64,000 nt of DNA from Saprospiraceae bacterium (GCA_016716335.1 JADJWN010000006.1:148908-212907); one strand, 5' to 3'. Positions 31,249-41,648 are shown, counted from the first letter of the stretch. The notes: generated from the letters alone by a model not told the origin. Numbers and translations: made by a program.

Positions 31249-32712
31249 TCAACCGGGTTTGTGGTATACGGAGTATAATCCCTTGAGGTAAAAATCTGTG
31301 AAAATTCGCCTATTTACAAAATCTTCGGCCCCGTTCTGGTGATAGGGAATATAGCCAAGGTGCAATCCTGCCTGACTGTATTCCTGCCGGATAAGTACCC
31401 CATCGTTGCTGAATGCATTGGGGAAATGCCTGTATCTGCCTGCCAGATAAATTCTGCCCGGACCTAATTCTGTGCTGATATTGGCAGCCACCATATAGTT
31501 GAGGCCGAGGGAGGATTTGAAATTGCCGGTATCTTCTACATTGGCAAAAGTAGCAGGACTGTCTAATAATCGCCCTGAAGATTTCAGGAATATATTGAAG
31601 AACAAGCCGCCTTCAAGGCCGAAAATAAATCTACCCATTGGTATTTCGTATCCTATAATCAAAGGGATATCCAGTGTCTGCAGATAATGATGGCCTACTG
31701 AAGTACCGGATACTCTGGTCTCTCTGATAATGTCTCCATAAATGGTAGTCACTGTATCACCGGTAGGTGACCGGGTAATGGATATGATGCCGTATGTGGT
31801 GTCCCTGCGGATGTAACTATATTCCAGATTCATCCGCTCTGAAGTACGGGTGTAATACAGCCCTGATTGCAGGTACAGTGGCATGTCTCCAAGATTCAAT
31901 CTGCCATAAAGTGCTGCCTGAAGTCCTTCCAGAGACTTTTCGTGGTTTTTTCGCAAATCAAAGATCTCAGAGGGTTCAGAAAAATTATTCGATAAAGTTT
32001 TAAGAGGTTTGAAGTAGCCGATTTCGGGTATGATTTCAAATGTAAAAGGTGCTCTTCTGTCAAAAGTGGGACAACCCGTAGGCTGACGTTTTCCCCGATG
32101 ACCACCGCCGGCCCATGCCGCCTGCGTACTTACAGGATTAAACAGCAGACCTGGCAATAAGGCAGTTGTAGTACCCATATTATCTTTTTTCTCCACAAAA
32201 TCTCCAACGGAAGCAGAAGTATTTGGACTACCAGCATCAGCCCTCTGTATTTCTTTCGGCGCCGGACTCAAATTTTGTCCGGAGAGATTAGCCGGCTTTT
32301 GTATATTTGAAGTAATCTCTGTTGAGCCGACAGAACCTCCGGCGATGCCTGCCAACCGGTGAATAGTAAGTCCTGAATGGATTTTTGCATTCGTGTATGT
32401 TCCTGATTCCTGATCTTGTCGTGAGGGTATTACATTGGCTGTATTTTCTTGGCAATCATGTTGAATATCAGTTTGCACGCCGGCCAGAATACCTTGTTCA
32501 ACCGGGTCAGGAGCAATGGTGTTTTTGTAAAGCAAGTAAATACTGCCTGAGGCAGCTGTCAGTAAAATCAGGAGCCATGCCAGACGGTTTTTGTTTCTTT
32601 CGGTCAAACTCTGTCTGTGTTGTATTTTATCCCACAATAAATCTGTATCTATGGGCACTTCATGACCCGACAGATGGAATTGTATATGTTTTTCAAAATC
32701 CTGATATTTCAT
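31249..32712 (-). CDS. Protein with one inner-membrane helix and a C-terminal beta-barrel, next to an ECF sigma factor
   Basis: The 487-residue product has a short N-terminal cytoplasmic part (residues 1-44), a single membrane helix (LAWLLILLTAASGSIYLLY, about 44-62), a low-complexity linker to about residue 225, and then strands typical of an outer-membrane beta-barrel (FTFEIIPEIGYFKP, LYLQSGLYYTR, FIFGLEGGLFFNIFL, RIYLAGRYRHFPN, AGLHLGYIPY). It starts 21 bases after the ECF sigma gene, the usual place for an anti-sigma factor. The N-terminal part could hold the sigma factor at the membrane (inference). No recognised zinc anti-sigma motif is visible. Confidence 0.7.
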   Translation of the reverse strand: MKYQDFEKHIQFHLSGHEVPIDTDLLWDKIQHRQSLTERNKNRLAWLLILLTAASGSIYLLYKNTIAPDPVEQGILAGVQTDIQHDCQENTANVIPSRQDQESGTYTNAKIHSGLTIHRLAGIAGGSVGSTEITSNIQKPANLSGQNLSPAPKEIQRADAGSPNTSASVGDFVEKKDNMGTTTALLPGLLFNPVSTQAAWAGGGHRGKRQPTGCPTFDRRAPFTFEIIPEIGYFKPLKTLSNNFSEPSEIFDLRKNHEKSLEGLQAALYGRLNLGDMPLYLQSGLYYTRTSERMNLEYSYIRRDTTYGIISITRSPTGDTVTTIYGDIIRETRVSGTSVGHHYLQTLDIPLIIGYEIPMGRFIFGLEGGLFFNIFLKSSGRLLDSPATFANVEDTGNFKSSLGLNYMVAANISTELGPGRIYLAGRYRHFPNAFSNDGVLIRQEYSQAGLHLGYIPYHQNGAEDFVNRRIFTDFYLKGLYSVYHKPG

Positions 32713-32733
32713 CTGGTTTTATTTTTCTATTCA

Positions 32734-33324
32734 TTAATTTGTCCAACTCAATTTTGGGTAAAATGCGGCTCTCAATGATTGGGATTTCGCAGATTCGGTA
32801 CTCCGTTCTTCAAGCATATTGACCAATCGGGCTCTTGCCTTGGTCAGATTAGCCCTTGAGGTACTTTCAGTGATATTCAGCATTTCGCTGATTTCCTGAT
32901 GATTAAAACCTTCAATAACGTACATATTGAATACAATCCTGAGACTTTGCGGAAGATTTTCCAGTAATTTCAGGATATCCTCAATGCCAAAATGGCTGTA
33001 CACATCGGGCACTTCATGATGCAGGTCAAAGTCTTCTTCTGGCAGACATGTAAAGTCAATTTTATTGTATTTTTTCTTTACTGCGAGGCAGGACGTCACG
33101 GCCACCCTTCTTAACCATCCTTCAAAACTACCTCTTCCGTCAAAGGTGTGAATATACCTGAATACATTGATAAATGTTTCCTGCAGGGCATCCTCAGCAG
33201 CATTGGATTCCGGACAGTACCTTTTACAAACAGCCAGCAGCCTGGGTGCAACTGTTTGCACCAGGCTGTTCTGGCATTTTCGGTCTCCCAATTTACATCC
33301 TTGTATGATCTCTTCGTAATTCAC
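32734..33324 (-). CDS. ECF-type RNA polymerase sigma factor
   Basis: The 196-residue product has region 2 (AEDALQETFINVFRYIHTFDGRGSFEGWLRR, here in parts: AEDALQETFINVFRYI, GSFEGWLRRVAV) and region 4 (LPQSLRIVFNMYVIEGFNHQEI, SEMLNITESTSRANLTKARARL in part). The length and motifs fit the Bacteroidota ECF sigma family. It directs polymerase to a small regulon. The membrane-barrel gene follows by 21 bases and is the likely regulator or output. Confidence 0.93.
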   Translation of the reverse strand: MNYEEIIQGCKLGDRKCQNSLVQTVAPRLLAVCKRYCPESNAAEDALQETFINVFRYIHTFDGRGSFEGWLRRVAVTSCLAVKKKYNKIDFTCLPEEDFDLHHEVPDVYSHFGIEDILKLLENLPQSLRIVFNMYVIEGFNHQEISEMLNITESTSRANLTKARARLVNMLEERSTESAKSQSLRAAFYPKLSWTN

Positions 33325-33355
33325 CCGATCGAAAAAATCTGTACTTTATATTTTT

Positions 33356-35636
33356 TTATAATATCTTCACTTTTCTGAAAGCTATGTAACATCCACTGTT
33401 GGCATCCACCACAACAACGTAATAATCTCCTTTCCCCAGCATCTGGCTGTCATTTTGGGCATAGAGGTCTGTGTCGAGGTCATCTGTTTTAAATATCCTG
33501 ATGGCTCCTGGTGTACATTGTAAGCAGTCTGCCCCATTATTGACGGTAATATTGATTTTGCCATTGGTGCAGGTGTCGCAGGTGGTATTAGTCACTGTGG
33601 GTTCATTCAGACCCTTAAACTGTGGTAATGAGATCTGTTTGGCTGCTTCACACACCTCGTCCCATATGGTTACACTGAAGTTAAATCCTGTATTAAATAC
33701 ACTTTGTGTGATAGGGTAGGTGACGTTGATGACACCCTGTGATGTACCCGGAGCGTTTCCGCTATAAATACGTCCCTGAGCAAATGGACTGGTATTGAGT
33801 GTAAAGCTGGCTTTATTACAGGATTGTATGGTGGATTCGATGTACATGCCTTGCAATGACAGATCTTTACATACGGACTTGCTGCAACCTGCGGCATCCG
33901 TCACCGTAAGGCAGTAATTGCCTGCTGCTGTGATTTCAGTAAAATTGTTGGTTGATCCATTGGACCACAGATAGCTGTAAGGAGTGGTGCCACCCCTGCA
34001 CGGTGCTTATGATCTTTTGAGGATTTTGACAGTTGTTGCCAATGGCCACCTGCATCCTGCGGTTAATCTGTTTGCAATAGTTCTTGCTGCAGCCGCCTCC
34101 TGCCGCTGTAACAGTGACGCAGTACACTCCGATCAGACTGTCCGGACTTACTCCGGGCGTAGTGCCTGTTGCACCATTGGACCATAAATATGTGAAACCA
34201 CCAATGCCTCCGGTGACAGATACTGAAAGGGTGTGCTCCTCACAATTGTAAATCAGCTGCCCTTCAAAGTCGCAGGGTGAGGTACAGCTTTCCAGCGTAA
34301 TCTCATTCTGAATGCCGGGCGTAACAGTCACTTCAGGTCCGGCCTGACCGGTGGTATTATCAAATGCAAAAATTCTGATATCTGATGCCGCAGAGCATAA
34401 GAAGTTGGTGAGATTGATCTCAAACTGTCCATTCTGCCCCGGATTATAAATCTTGGTTTGATTGCCAATCTTTACGACGATTGTGGCATTGGGATTGGTT
34501 TCACCATTGCATTTCACTGTTCCGAATACAATGGTCCTGGATACACTCAATACAAATGGATCCAGCTCGATATTAGTATCAAACGGGCCTAACTGCTTTT
34601 CAAACAATACACCTTCGCAAAATCCGTTCATCACTTTGAATGTCAGTACTTTGCCTTTGGGCATTTTTCCGCAGAATTTCCCTTTGTCATCTGTATATCC
34701 AAATCCGGTATTCAATCCGTCTGCCATCACAGCTACCTTCACCTGCTGAGCTGGAGAACCGTTTTCAAAGACTACTTTTCCGCATACATTGATTAATGGA
34801 AAAGGCGCATCACAATTCCAGAAACTGAAATGTGACACTTCACCGGTATAAAACCCATTGATCAACTGTGCCGAGCCTTCTTCTACCCAGATTCCCTTAC
34901 TTTCATCGAAGTACCAGAGAGGAATGGAAGCAGGGAATGAAGGATCATCGGCAGGAATTTCTATTCTTGCTTTGGAGCCGTTTTTGAGATTCAGCTTTTG
35001 TCCGTTTTCACTTCTCAATTCTACCGCTATCATTCCGGCAGTACCCATTACGACGGTATTGCCATTAGCGGCTCTTCCGATTAATCCTCCCGGCATCTTG
35101 TCTGACAAGTCAGGATCATTGTGTTTCAATAGTTTGGCAGTGACGATCACTTTGCCTGAGTATGCCGCACCTGAGGATGTTGCAATAGCATCTGGCCCGA
35201 ATATCACTTTTCCGCCTCCTGTGATATCTATTGTACCGCCTGATTGTGATTCGAATGATTTGTGTGTCTCGAGCCTCAGAAGCTGTACATAAGCGTACAC
35301 ATCGCCTCCCGGTGCAGGATGTACGAGATCTGACCCTGTGATATAGCCCGCTTTGGATACTCTGATATATGTACCATTTCTGTCCACTTTTCCGTTGGTG
35401 ATTCTGAATACCCCGTATTTATTGGTCCTAACCGTACCTGAGTAAGTCTCTACAATGGCATCCTCCACCGGCCTGAAAGCCTCATCATATACATATCCAT
35501 GCAGACTACCGTCAGCCAGTTCCACGATTTCAGGAGAAAAAGTTGAAATTTCCTCTTCAGATATGCTATCTGAATCTTTATGACAAGCCACCAATCCGGC
35601 GATGAGGATAATACTCCAAAAAAATTTCTTTAACAT
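33356..35636 (-). CDS. Surface lipoprotein with regulatory-like and SprB-type repeats (one frame break)
   Basis: Two frames join into about 759 residues. A lipoprotein signal (IILIAGLVAC, Cys18) leads into carboxypeptidase-regulatory-like folds (DGSLHGYVYDEAFRPVEDA, NKYGVFRITNG) and a ZU5-like stretch (GGTIDITGGGKVIFGPDAI). SprB-type repeats follow (GGIGGFTYLWSNGATGTTPGVSPDSLIGVYCVTVTAAGGCS in outline). The break lies at the CCCC run 33993-33996: dropping one base restores VQGGTTPYSYLWSNGSTNNFTEI, a second repeat. SprB repeats occur in gliding-motility adhesins, so a surface role is likely. The gene lies directly upstream of the ECF sigma gene on the same strand. Confidence 0.82.
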
Positions 35637-35911
35637 TATAATCAGTTTGATGTGACGAAATTAATCTTTATTCTGATGCTGAATGCATTCAAGAGTGATA
35701 GAGTGTCACTTCAGAGATATTGCTGCTGATAAAATAAGAATTTTTTTGGAAAAATGATTGTGGAGATGTTGAGGATTCAGATTTTCAGGGACTAAGGATA
35801 TGCCTGAAAACACAGAGAGAGTGCACATTTGCACTCTCCCGATGTCAAAACAATTTAATCAACAATTCTATTAACAATCATGAGAAAGCCACTTCTCTAA
35901 CTTTTTTCACA
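35637..35911. other. Intergenic region with a strong inverted repeat
   Basis: GAGAGTGC (35817-35824) pairs with GCACTCTC (35831-35838) across a 6-base loop. There is no adjacent T tract, so I do not call a terminator. Nothing else is visible. Confidence 0.4.
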
Positions 35912-36325
35912 TTAGTATTGATCCAGCAGATAATTGATGAGATCTGTGGTAGTCACTATCCCTACCAGTTTTTTGCCATCCACAACGGGTACCGCATGAA
36001 AGGCACCAAAACTCAATATCTCTGCCGCATCTTTCACCGTGTCCGTTACATCCACAGTCTGAACATTTTTTGTCATTACCTGCTCTATGGTGTACTGATC
36101 ATATACCTCCGTCTTCAATCGGTTTCCTTCGATACCTGTTACAAAACTGATTCGCTCAAGGTCAGTCTTGCTGATCATACCAATCAGATTTTCACCGGAT
36201 ACCACCGGTATATGACGGATACTATACTCCTTCAGCATGGCATCCACATCCCGCAGAGATTGAGTAATATTCACACTGTAAGGCTGCTTCGTCATAATAC
36301 TTGTAACGGGTTCCCTTTTCTTCAT
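35912..36325 (-). CDS. Two-CBS-domain protein
   Basis: From the ATG at 36325 the product is 137 residues with two CBS motifs (PVTSIMTKQPYSVN...IRHIPVVSGENLIGMISKTDL and IEQVMTKNVQTVDV...AVPVVDGKKLVGIVTTTDL, in outline). An in-frame ATG at 36358 adds a poorly conserved extension. CBS pairs bind adenine nucleotides and regulate partner proteins; no partner is fused or adjacent. A second stand-alone CBS gene lies at 43049-43474. Confidence 0.88.
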   Translation of the reverse strand: MKKREPVTSIMTKQPYSVNITQSLRDVDAMLKEYSIRHIPVVSGENLIGMISKTDLERISFVTGIEGNRLKTEVYDQYTIEQVMTKNVQTVDVTDTVKDAAEILSFGAFHAVPVVDGKKLVGIVTTTDLINYLLDQY

Positions 36326-36460
36326 TTTCTGTGCATTGATTACGTTGCAAAAATCCAACTATCCTTACATCTGTACAGTGACAGAAATCAGGAAAGGATA
36401 TGATTTCCATCACTTCGGGAAATTTAACTTTGTTCTCCTGATAAATTCGGTTTTAAAAAC

Positions 36461-36916
36461 TCAGGATTGCAGTGTCTTTAAATGAGCAGCAACATGCGGA
36501 TGGTGGTCCATAAAATGATTCCAAAGGAAGCTGCTGGTGAGAAAATGGATTTTTCTTCCAAAACTGGATTTGCTCTTCAGGGTAAATGTAATGATTTTCA
36601 ATCTGCCCAAAGGGATAATATTTACCGATGCGATATCGTGATAATAAAGCCTGTAAGTCTTGAAGTAATTGGATACATGGTAATGGTCCGGACCAAGTTC
36701 TACCCGCTTCAACTGTAAAAGCGTGAGATATATGAGGCTCAGGAAAAAAAGATAGAAAGCCAGGAAAGAGAATCGGAAAATATTGGAGGTGAGAAAAGGG
36801 ATTTGTGTATTTTCAGTGAGGAATATAGCCAATGTAAATACCCCGAAAAAAACAATCCAGACAGTAGGTAAAAATAATTTGAAAAAGACGGTGAGATTGG
36901 ATGATACTCTCTGCAT
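36461..36916 (-). CDS. Small membrane protein with two helices and a PH-like tail
   Basis: The 151-residue product has two hydrophobic helices (residues about 10-32 and 46-68), then a soluble tail (VELGPDHYHVSNYFKTYRLYYHDI, in outline) whose strand pattern looks like the PH-like tails of short bacterial membrane proteins. I cannot name a family with certainty. It begins just after the tatC stop, so it is probably co-transcribed with tatC. Confidence 0.65.
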   Translation of the reverse strand: MQRVSSNLTVFFKLFLPTVWIVFFGVFTLAIFLTENTQIPFLTSNIFRFSFLAFYLFFLSLIYLTLLQLKRVELGPDHYHVSNYFKTYRLYYHDIASVNIIPLGRLKIITFTLKSKSSFGRKIHFLTSSFLWNHFMDHHPHVAAHLKTLQS

Positions 36917-36919
36917 GCC

Positions 36920-37738
36920 TCAGGTTTTGGCTTGACTGACTCTTGACACTATCTGTATGCTCACTTCATACAGCATATACACCGGTATTCCTATCAAAAT
37001 CTGAGTGATCGCATCCGGTGGGGTAATAATGGCCGCAATAATAAAAATAACCAAAAAGGCCTCTCTGCGATATTTTTTCATGATGTCCGGACCAATCAGC
37101 CCGATTCTGGCCAGAAAATAGGCCACAATGGGTAATTCAAATGCCAGACCCGTAGGTAGGGTAAACATGGTAAGGTAATTGACATAAGAGGCGAGGGTAG
37201 GGCTGTTGATGGCATCAGATCCTACATCGTAACTCCCCAGCCAGGTAATGGCAAAAGGCGCTATCAGAAAATAACCGAAACACACACCCAAAATGAACAG
37301 GAAAGAAGTGACAAATATCAGCCTGTTTGCGATTTTGAGTTCATGTTCATAAAGGCCCGGCTTGATAAATTTCCAGAATTCATAAAAAACATAGGGAAAA
37401 GCAGCAATAAAACCCATGTAAAGACAAACCTGAATACCGATAAAAAACTGTTCACCGAGTTCCCGGGTGATAAGCGGCAGCTCCGGTGGATAAAAGCAGG
37501 TGCGCTCGGATAATGCACAAAAGAGTCTGTAAGTCAGAAATTCTTTCTGCTTGGGTGCAAAAATCACGTTTTGAAATATCCATTTCTGAAATATCAGAGC
37601 CACTATGGCAAATATCAAAATGGCAGACATAGCCCTGATGATATGCCACCGGAGCTCTTCCAGATGGTCAAGAAAGCCCATTTCTCTGGCTTCGTTTTCG
37701 GGCTCTGCTTTCTTTTTTGCTTTCAGGAATTTCAACAT
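36920..37738 (-). CDS. tatC: Sec-independent protein translocase TatC
   Basis: The 272-residue product shows the conserved MGFLDHLEELRWHIIRA start, six predicted membrane helices and family motifs such as FYEFWKFIKPGLYEHE and VAYFLARIGLIGP. TatC receives twin-arginine signal peptides of folded cargo. The DUF1501 protein at 58639-60195 in this window is a predicted Tat substrate. No tatA gene is adjacent. Confidence 0.95.
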   Translation of the reverse strand: MLKFLKAKKKAEPENEAREMGFLDHLEELRWHIIRAMSAILIFAIVALIFQKWIFQNVIFAPKQKEFLTYRLFCALSERTCFYPPELPLITRELGEQFFIGIQVCLYMGFIAAFPYVFYEFWKFIKPGLYEHELKIANRLIFVTSFLFILGVCFGYFLIAPFAITWLGSYDVGSDAINSPTLASYVNYLTMFTLPTGLAFELPIVAYFLARIGLIGPDIMKKYRREAFLVIFIIAAIITPPDAITQILIGIPVYMLYEVSIQIVSRVSQAKT

Positions 37739-37755
37739 ATTTGAGAAAAGTGCCG

Positions 37756-37763
37756 CAAAGATA
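37756..37763 (-). promoter_or_regulatory. -7 box (TATCTTTG) for tatC
   Basis: Exact TAnnTTTG match on the minus strand, 18 bases from the tatC start. Confidence 0.55.
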
Positions 37764-37944
37764 TATCAAACCCTGACAATGTCAAAAAGTTGTGACCGGT
37801 CAGCCCGAATGAAATGAGCAATTCAACATTCAGGTGAAAAATACTCTATGCAGATCTCCTCAGTCCCTGTGCTTACTGCTTCAGATCTCCGGCTTCAATT
37901 ATGAGTGTTGAGGTTCTTGAGCCCGGCAGGTTGAGATAAATTTT

Positions 37945-37952
37945 TACTTTTG
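37945..37952 (+). promoter_or_regulatory. -7 box (TACTTTTG) for the flippase gene
   Basis: Exact TAnnTTTG match, 20 bases ahead of the TTG start at 37973. Confidence 0.5.
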
Positions 37953-37972
37953 TTCTCCTTAACTGGCTTCGG

Positions 37973-39295
37973 TTGATCAAATCATTACAAAAATCAATTA
38001 CCCCGCTGACCACTGATGCGGTCAAGGCCTTTCAATACCATCAGGTGGTGCGTTTTGCTGTAAATCTGCTGATAAGTATCCTGCTGGTCAAAAGCTCATT
38101 GCCGCTCTCAGATATCGGGGTTTTCGAATCATTGCTGTTTTTGTCAGGAGTGCTTACTATGGTCTGGATGATCGGTGTGACACAGGCTTACACCTCAACT
38201 TACCACAAAAGCACTGCCGAACAGCAAAGCACCCTGTTTTTCTTTAGTTTTTTGCTGATCACAGGTCTCGTGATACTGACTTCTTTAGTGGTGTATCTGT
38301 TCAGGTCAAAAATTGCCGGTCTCTTTTTCGATTCTGAAGAATTGCCTTATCTGGAGTTGGTGCTATTGTACGCCGTACTAACTGCGCCTTCGGTTTTGAT
38401 TGAATACCGGTTTTTGGTAAAAAATCAGGCCCGTCATCTGGTACATTATACCCACCTTAATTTTGGTATTTATCTTATTTTAATAGTATGGGCATTGATT
38501 TACCATCCGGGTCTCGAGACCCTGTTTACAGCTTTGCTGATCTGGGCATCCTTAAGGTTTTTGTACCTGATGACTCTGATCAGATTTCGTATTGCAGATA
38601 GCTCTGTTATTCGGAACGGTGAGTACCTACACTATGTACTCTCACTCTTTTTGGCTGCTTTTTTAGGCGTGGGTATGGATTATGTAGATAGTTTTTTGGT
38701 GTTGCATTATTTTGACAGTGGTTATTATGCGGTCTTCCGCTATGGTGCCAGAGAGCTGCCTTTGTCATTATTGTTGCTGTCCTCATTATCCAATGCCATC
38801 GTACCCAAGCTGGTATATTATGACCTGCAAGGTGCAGACATTCGTCAACGAACCCTAAAACTGATGCACTGGCTTTTTCCCCCGGCTATTCTGCTGATGT
38901 TTTTAAGTCCGTATTTATATGAGTGGGCCTATAGTGCGGAATTTATCCCGTCAGCGTATATTTTTAATATTTATCTCCTGATTCTGACCAGCAGAGTACT
39001 GCTGCCTCAAAGTTATTGCCTTGCCAGAAAACAAAGTCGTATCTTGGTGGTTTCGGGCATTGTCGAACTTGTGATGAATTTCATATTGAGCATATGGTGG
39101 GTAAATATCTGGGGTGTATATGGTCTGGCCGGTGCTACCGTGACCGCATATATGATTCAAAAACTTATTTTAATACGCTACAATCAAAGAGTGAACTATA
39201 TACCATTGAAGCAATATCTTCATATAGGATGGTATGCCTACTATACCAGTCTGCTGGTACTTGCATTTGGATTGAGCATAATGCTAAAACAATGA
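37973..39295 (+). CDS. Polysaccharide or lipid-linked oligosaccharide flippase family membrane protein
   Basis: The 440-residue product is strongly hydrophobic with about 12 predicted helices, including LLLSSLSNAIVPKLVYYD and the GVYGLAGATVTAYMIQKL end typical of Wzx/MATE-like exporters. The best start is TTG at 37973, since it fits the -7 box and gives a full first helix. The end overlaps closely with prmC, whose ATG lies 1 base after this stop. The substrate cannot be told from sequence. Confidence 0.8.
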   Translation: MIKSLQKSITPLTTDAVKAFQYHQVVRFAVNLLISILLVKSSLPLSDIGVFESLLFLSGVLTMVWMIGVTQAYTSTYHKSTAEQQSTLFFFSFLLITGLVILTSLVVYLFRSKIAGLFFDSEELPYLELVLLYAVLTAPSVLIEYRFLVKNQARHLVHYTHLNFGIYLILIVWALIYHPGLETLFTALLIWASLRFLYLMTLIRFRIADSSVIRNGEYLHYVLSLFLAAFLGVGMDYVDSFLVLHYFDSGYYAVFRYGARELPLSLLLLSSLSNAIVPKLVYYDLQGADIRQRTLKLMHWLFPPAILLMFLSPYLYEWAYSAEFIPSAYIFNIYLLILTSRVLLPQSYCLARKQSRILVVSGIVELVMNFILSIWWVNIWGVYGLAGATVTAYMIQKLILIRYNQRVNYIPLKQYLHIGWYAYYTSLLVLAFGLSIMLKQ

Positions 39296-39296
39296 C

Positions 39297-40145
39297 ATGA
39301 CTATCGCTGAAGCCTATCTTCTGATGCGTCATGCCTTGCGTGACATCTATACGGATACCGAATCAGCCCTGATATCCAGATATGTTTTTGAGGACTTGAT
39401 TGACCGGAATATACGCTCTGCAAGAATCATGGATGCAAATGAAATGCACATTTTTCAGGAGGCGATCCGAAGACTGAAACAGCATGAACCCTGGCAATAT
39501 GTGTGTGGTATGGCTGATTTTTATGGCTTGAAATTTAAGGTGACCAATGCAGTATTGATACCCAGACCCGAAACGGAGGAACTGGTGGATCATGCTTTGG
39601 AAGTCCTGAAGTCCAAAGGGCAAAGCCGGGTTCTGGACGTCGGTACAGGATCGGGGGCTATCATTATTGCTTTGACAAAGTCTCTGCAGCTGTCTGAAGC
39701 CGTCGGTCTGGATGTCAGTGAGCAAGCCCTCCCTATTGCACGATATAATGCCCACCTGCATAAATCAGATACACAATTTATCTGTTTGGATATTCTCGAC
39801 AAAACTCAATGGGCTACTTTGGGCAGGTTTGATATGGTAGTGTCCAATCCGCCTTATATCGGCACTGAAGAATCAGCGACGATGGCCAGGCATGTGCTGG
39901 AGTATGAGCCTCATCTGGCCCTTTTTGCTCACGGAGATGTACTGAAGTTTTACAGGGCACTGGCAGAATTCACTGTATTACATGGAAATGAATATGCACA
40001 CTTAATGGTAGAAATTAATGAAAACTACGGAAAGGAAGTTGCTGAAATATTCAGAATGAATGGACTGGAGCAGGTCGCAATTATAAAGGATATGCAGGGC
40101 AAAGACAGAATCGTGAGCGGGGTTAAGAAAAATCAGGGTATTTAG
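39297..40145 (+). CDS. prmC: Release factor glutamine methyltransferase PrmC (HemK)
   Basis: The 282-residue product has the N-terminal helical domain and the methyltransferase fold with RVLDVGTGSGAIIIAL (SAM binding) and the diagnostic VVSNPPYI. It methylates the Gln of the GGQ motif in release factors 1 and 2. It follows the flippase gene by 1 base. Confidence 0.95.
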   Translation: MTIAEAYLLMRHALRDIYTDTESALISRYVFEDLIDRNIRSARIMDANEMHIFQEAIRRLKQHEPWQYVCGMADFYGLKFKVTNAVLIPRPETEELVDHALEVLKSKGQSRVLDVGTGSGAIIIALTKSLQLSEAVGLDVSEQALPIARYNAHLHKSDTQFICLDILDKTQWATLGRFDMVVSNPPYIGTEESATMARHVLEYEPHLALFAHGDVLKFYRALAEFTVLHGNEYAHLMVEINENYGKEVAEIFRMNGLEQVAIIKDMQGKDRIVSGVKKNQGI

Positions 40146-40194
40146 CAATGTATAATTCTGATAATCAATCGTATATATAGCCCGGATTGATTTG

Positions 40195-40749
40195 TCAGTT
40201 TAAGCTTATGCTGTCGGGCATCTGGGCTATGACGGTATAGGCATCCCCTTTGTTGTGCAGTACGGTTTGCCAAAGCACAAAGGGTTTGGTACGGAAGAGA
40301 TAGTTGGCATCCATATCCCCTAAAACCCAGGATCCTTCCTTCATCTCTTCTTCCAGTTGCCCGGCTGACCATCCGGAGTAACCTACAAAAAACTTGATGT
40401 TATCATCCTTGATCAACCCGTTTTCCATCAGAAATTTCAGTTTTGTAAAATCTCCGCCCCAATATACTCCCTGGCTCACCTCAATACTGTCTTCCAGCAA
40501 ATTTCCCACATTGTGGAGATAGTGGATGGTATCCGTGGCTACCGGACCGCCTACAAGTACACTTGCTTTAGTTTCCGGAAAGTCAGAGATAAGCTCCTCC
40601 ATTTTCATATTCAGAGGTCTGTTCAATACAAAACCGGTAGTACCTTCTTCATGATGTTCGCAAATGAGTACTACTGTCCTTTTGAAGTTGGGATCAAGCA
40701 TGAATGGTTCGGCAATCAAAAGTTTTCCGGCCTGAATCAATGTGCTCAT
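40195..40749 (-). CDS. YqgE/AlgH family protein
   Basis: The 184-residue product has the family pattern GKLLIAEPFMLDPNFKRTVVLICEHHEEGTTGFVLNRPL (in outline), GGPVATD and FVGYSGWSAGQLEEE. The biochemical role of this family is not settled. Its ATG overlaps the fabD stop by four bases, so the two are translationally coupled. Confidence 0.92.
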   Translation of the reverse strand: MSTLIQAGKLLIAEPFMLDPNFKRTVVLICEHHEEGTTGFVLNRPLNMKMEELISDFPETKASVLVGGPVATDTIHYLHNVGNLLEDSIEVSQGVYWGGDFTKLKFLMENGLIKDDNIKFFVGYSGWSAGQLEEEMKEGSWVLGDMDANYLFRTKPFVLWQTVLHNKGDAYTVIAQMPDSISLN

Positions 40750-41633
40750 AATGATTCTGTGGTCAGGTTTTTATCTACTTTTTTGATAAGTCCGCTCAGC
40801 ACTTTTCCGTTTCCTCCTACTTCCACAAAACGGGTAATTTCTGCTGAGACCATATTCTGAATGGTTTGTGTCCATCTGACGGCACCTGTAAGCTGATCAA
40901 TCAGATTTTGTCTGATTTTATCGGGATGGGTTTCTGCTGTTGCATGTACATTCTGATATACCGGACACACAGGAGTATTGAAATGAGTGTCCATTATGGC
41001 AATCTCGAGCTCTTTTCGGGCGGATTCCATGAGTGGCGAATGAAATGCACCGCCTACTTCAAGTTTCAATGCTCTTTTGGCGCCGGCTTCCGTGAGTTTT
41101 TGGATGGCAGCATCTATACCGCTCAACGACCCTGATATAACAAGCTGACCGGGACAGTTGTAATTGGCAGGCACTACCACCTCTGTGATGGATTGGCAGA
41201 TTTCTTCCACTGCACTATCCTCCATGCCCAATACTGCTGCCATTGTACCGGGAGTTTCATCACATGCTTTCTGCATGGCCATCGCTCTTTTATATACCAA
41301 TCTCAGACCATCTTCAAAACTTAAGGTGCCATTGGCTACCAGGGCACTGAATTCGCCCAGTGAATGTCCGGCTACAGCCTGAAAGTCAAGATTTCCTGCC
41401 AGCGTACTTAATTTGACGATAGAATGCACAAACAAGGCAGGTTGTGTCACCCTCGTCTGACGGAGATCTTCCGCACTGCCATGAAACATGATTTCAGACA
41501 ACTTGAATCCAAGGATGGAATCTGCGGTCTCAAACAATTCCCGGGCCTGGTCGGATTGCTCATAAAGATCAAGACCCATTCCTTCAAACTGTGCACCCTG
41601 ACCGGGAAAAACCAATGCTGTCTGCATATTCAT
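40746..41633 (-). CDS. fabD: Malonyl-CoA:ACP transacylase FabD
   Basis: The 295-residue product has FPGQGAQFEGMG at the N-terminus, the catalytic Ser in VAGHSLGEFSAL, and the conserved His in GGAFHSPLM. It loads malonate onto acyl carrier protein for fatty-acid synthesis. It lies in a minus-strand operon with queD, folE and yqgE. Confidence 0.96.
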   Translation of the reverse strand: MNMQTALVFPGQGAQFEGMGLDLYEQSDQARELFETADSILGFKLSEIMFHGSAEDLRQTRVTQPALFVHSIVKLSTLAGNLDFQAVAGHSLGEFSALVANGTLSFEDGLRLVYKRAMAMQKACDETPGTMAAVLGMEDSAVEEICQSITEVVVPANYNCPGQLVISGSLSGIDAAIQKLTEAGAKRALKLEVGGAFHSPLMESARKELEIAIMDTHFNTPVCPVYQNVHATAETHPDKIRQNLIDQLTGAVRWTQTIQNMVSAEITRFVEVGGNGKVLSGLIKKVDKNLTTESL

Positions 41634-41648
41634 TTTATCTTTGTTCTG

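Noticed and set aside
36425..36432. Plus-strand TAACTTTG box
   Set aside because: It matches the -7 motif, but the only gene downstream is on the opposite strand, so I treat it as chance.
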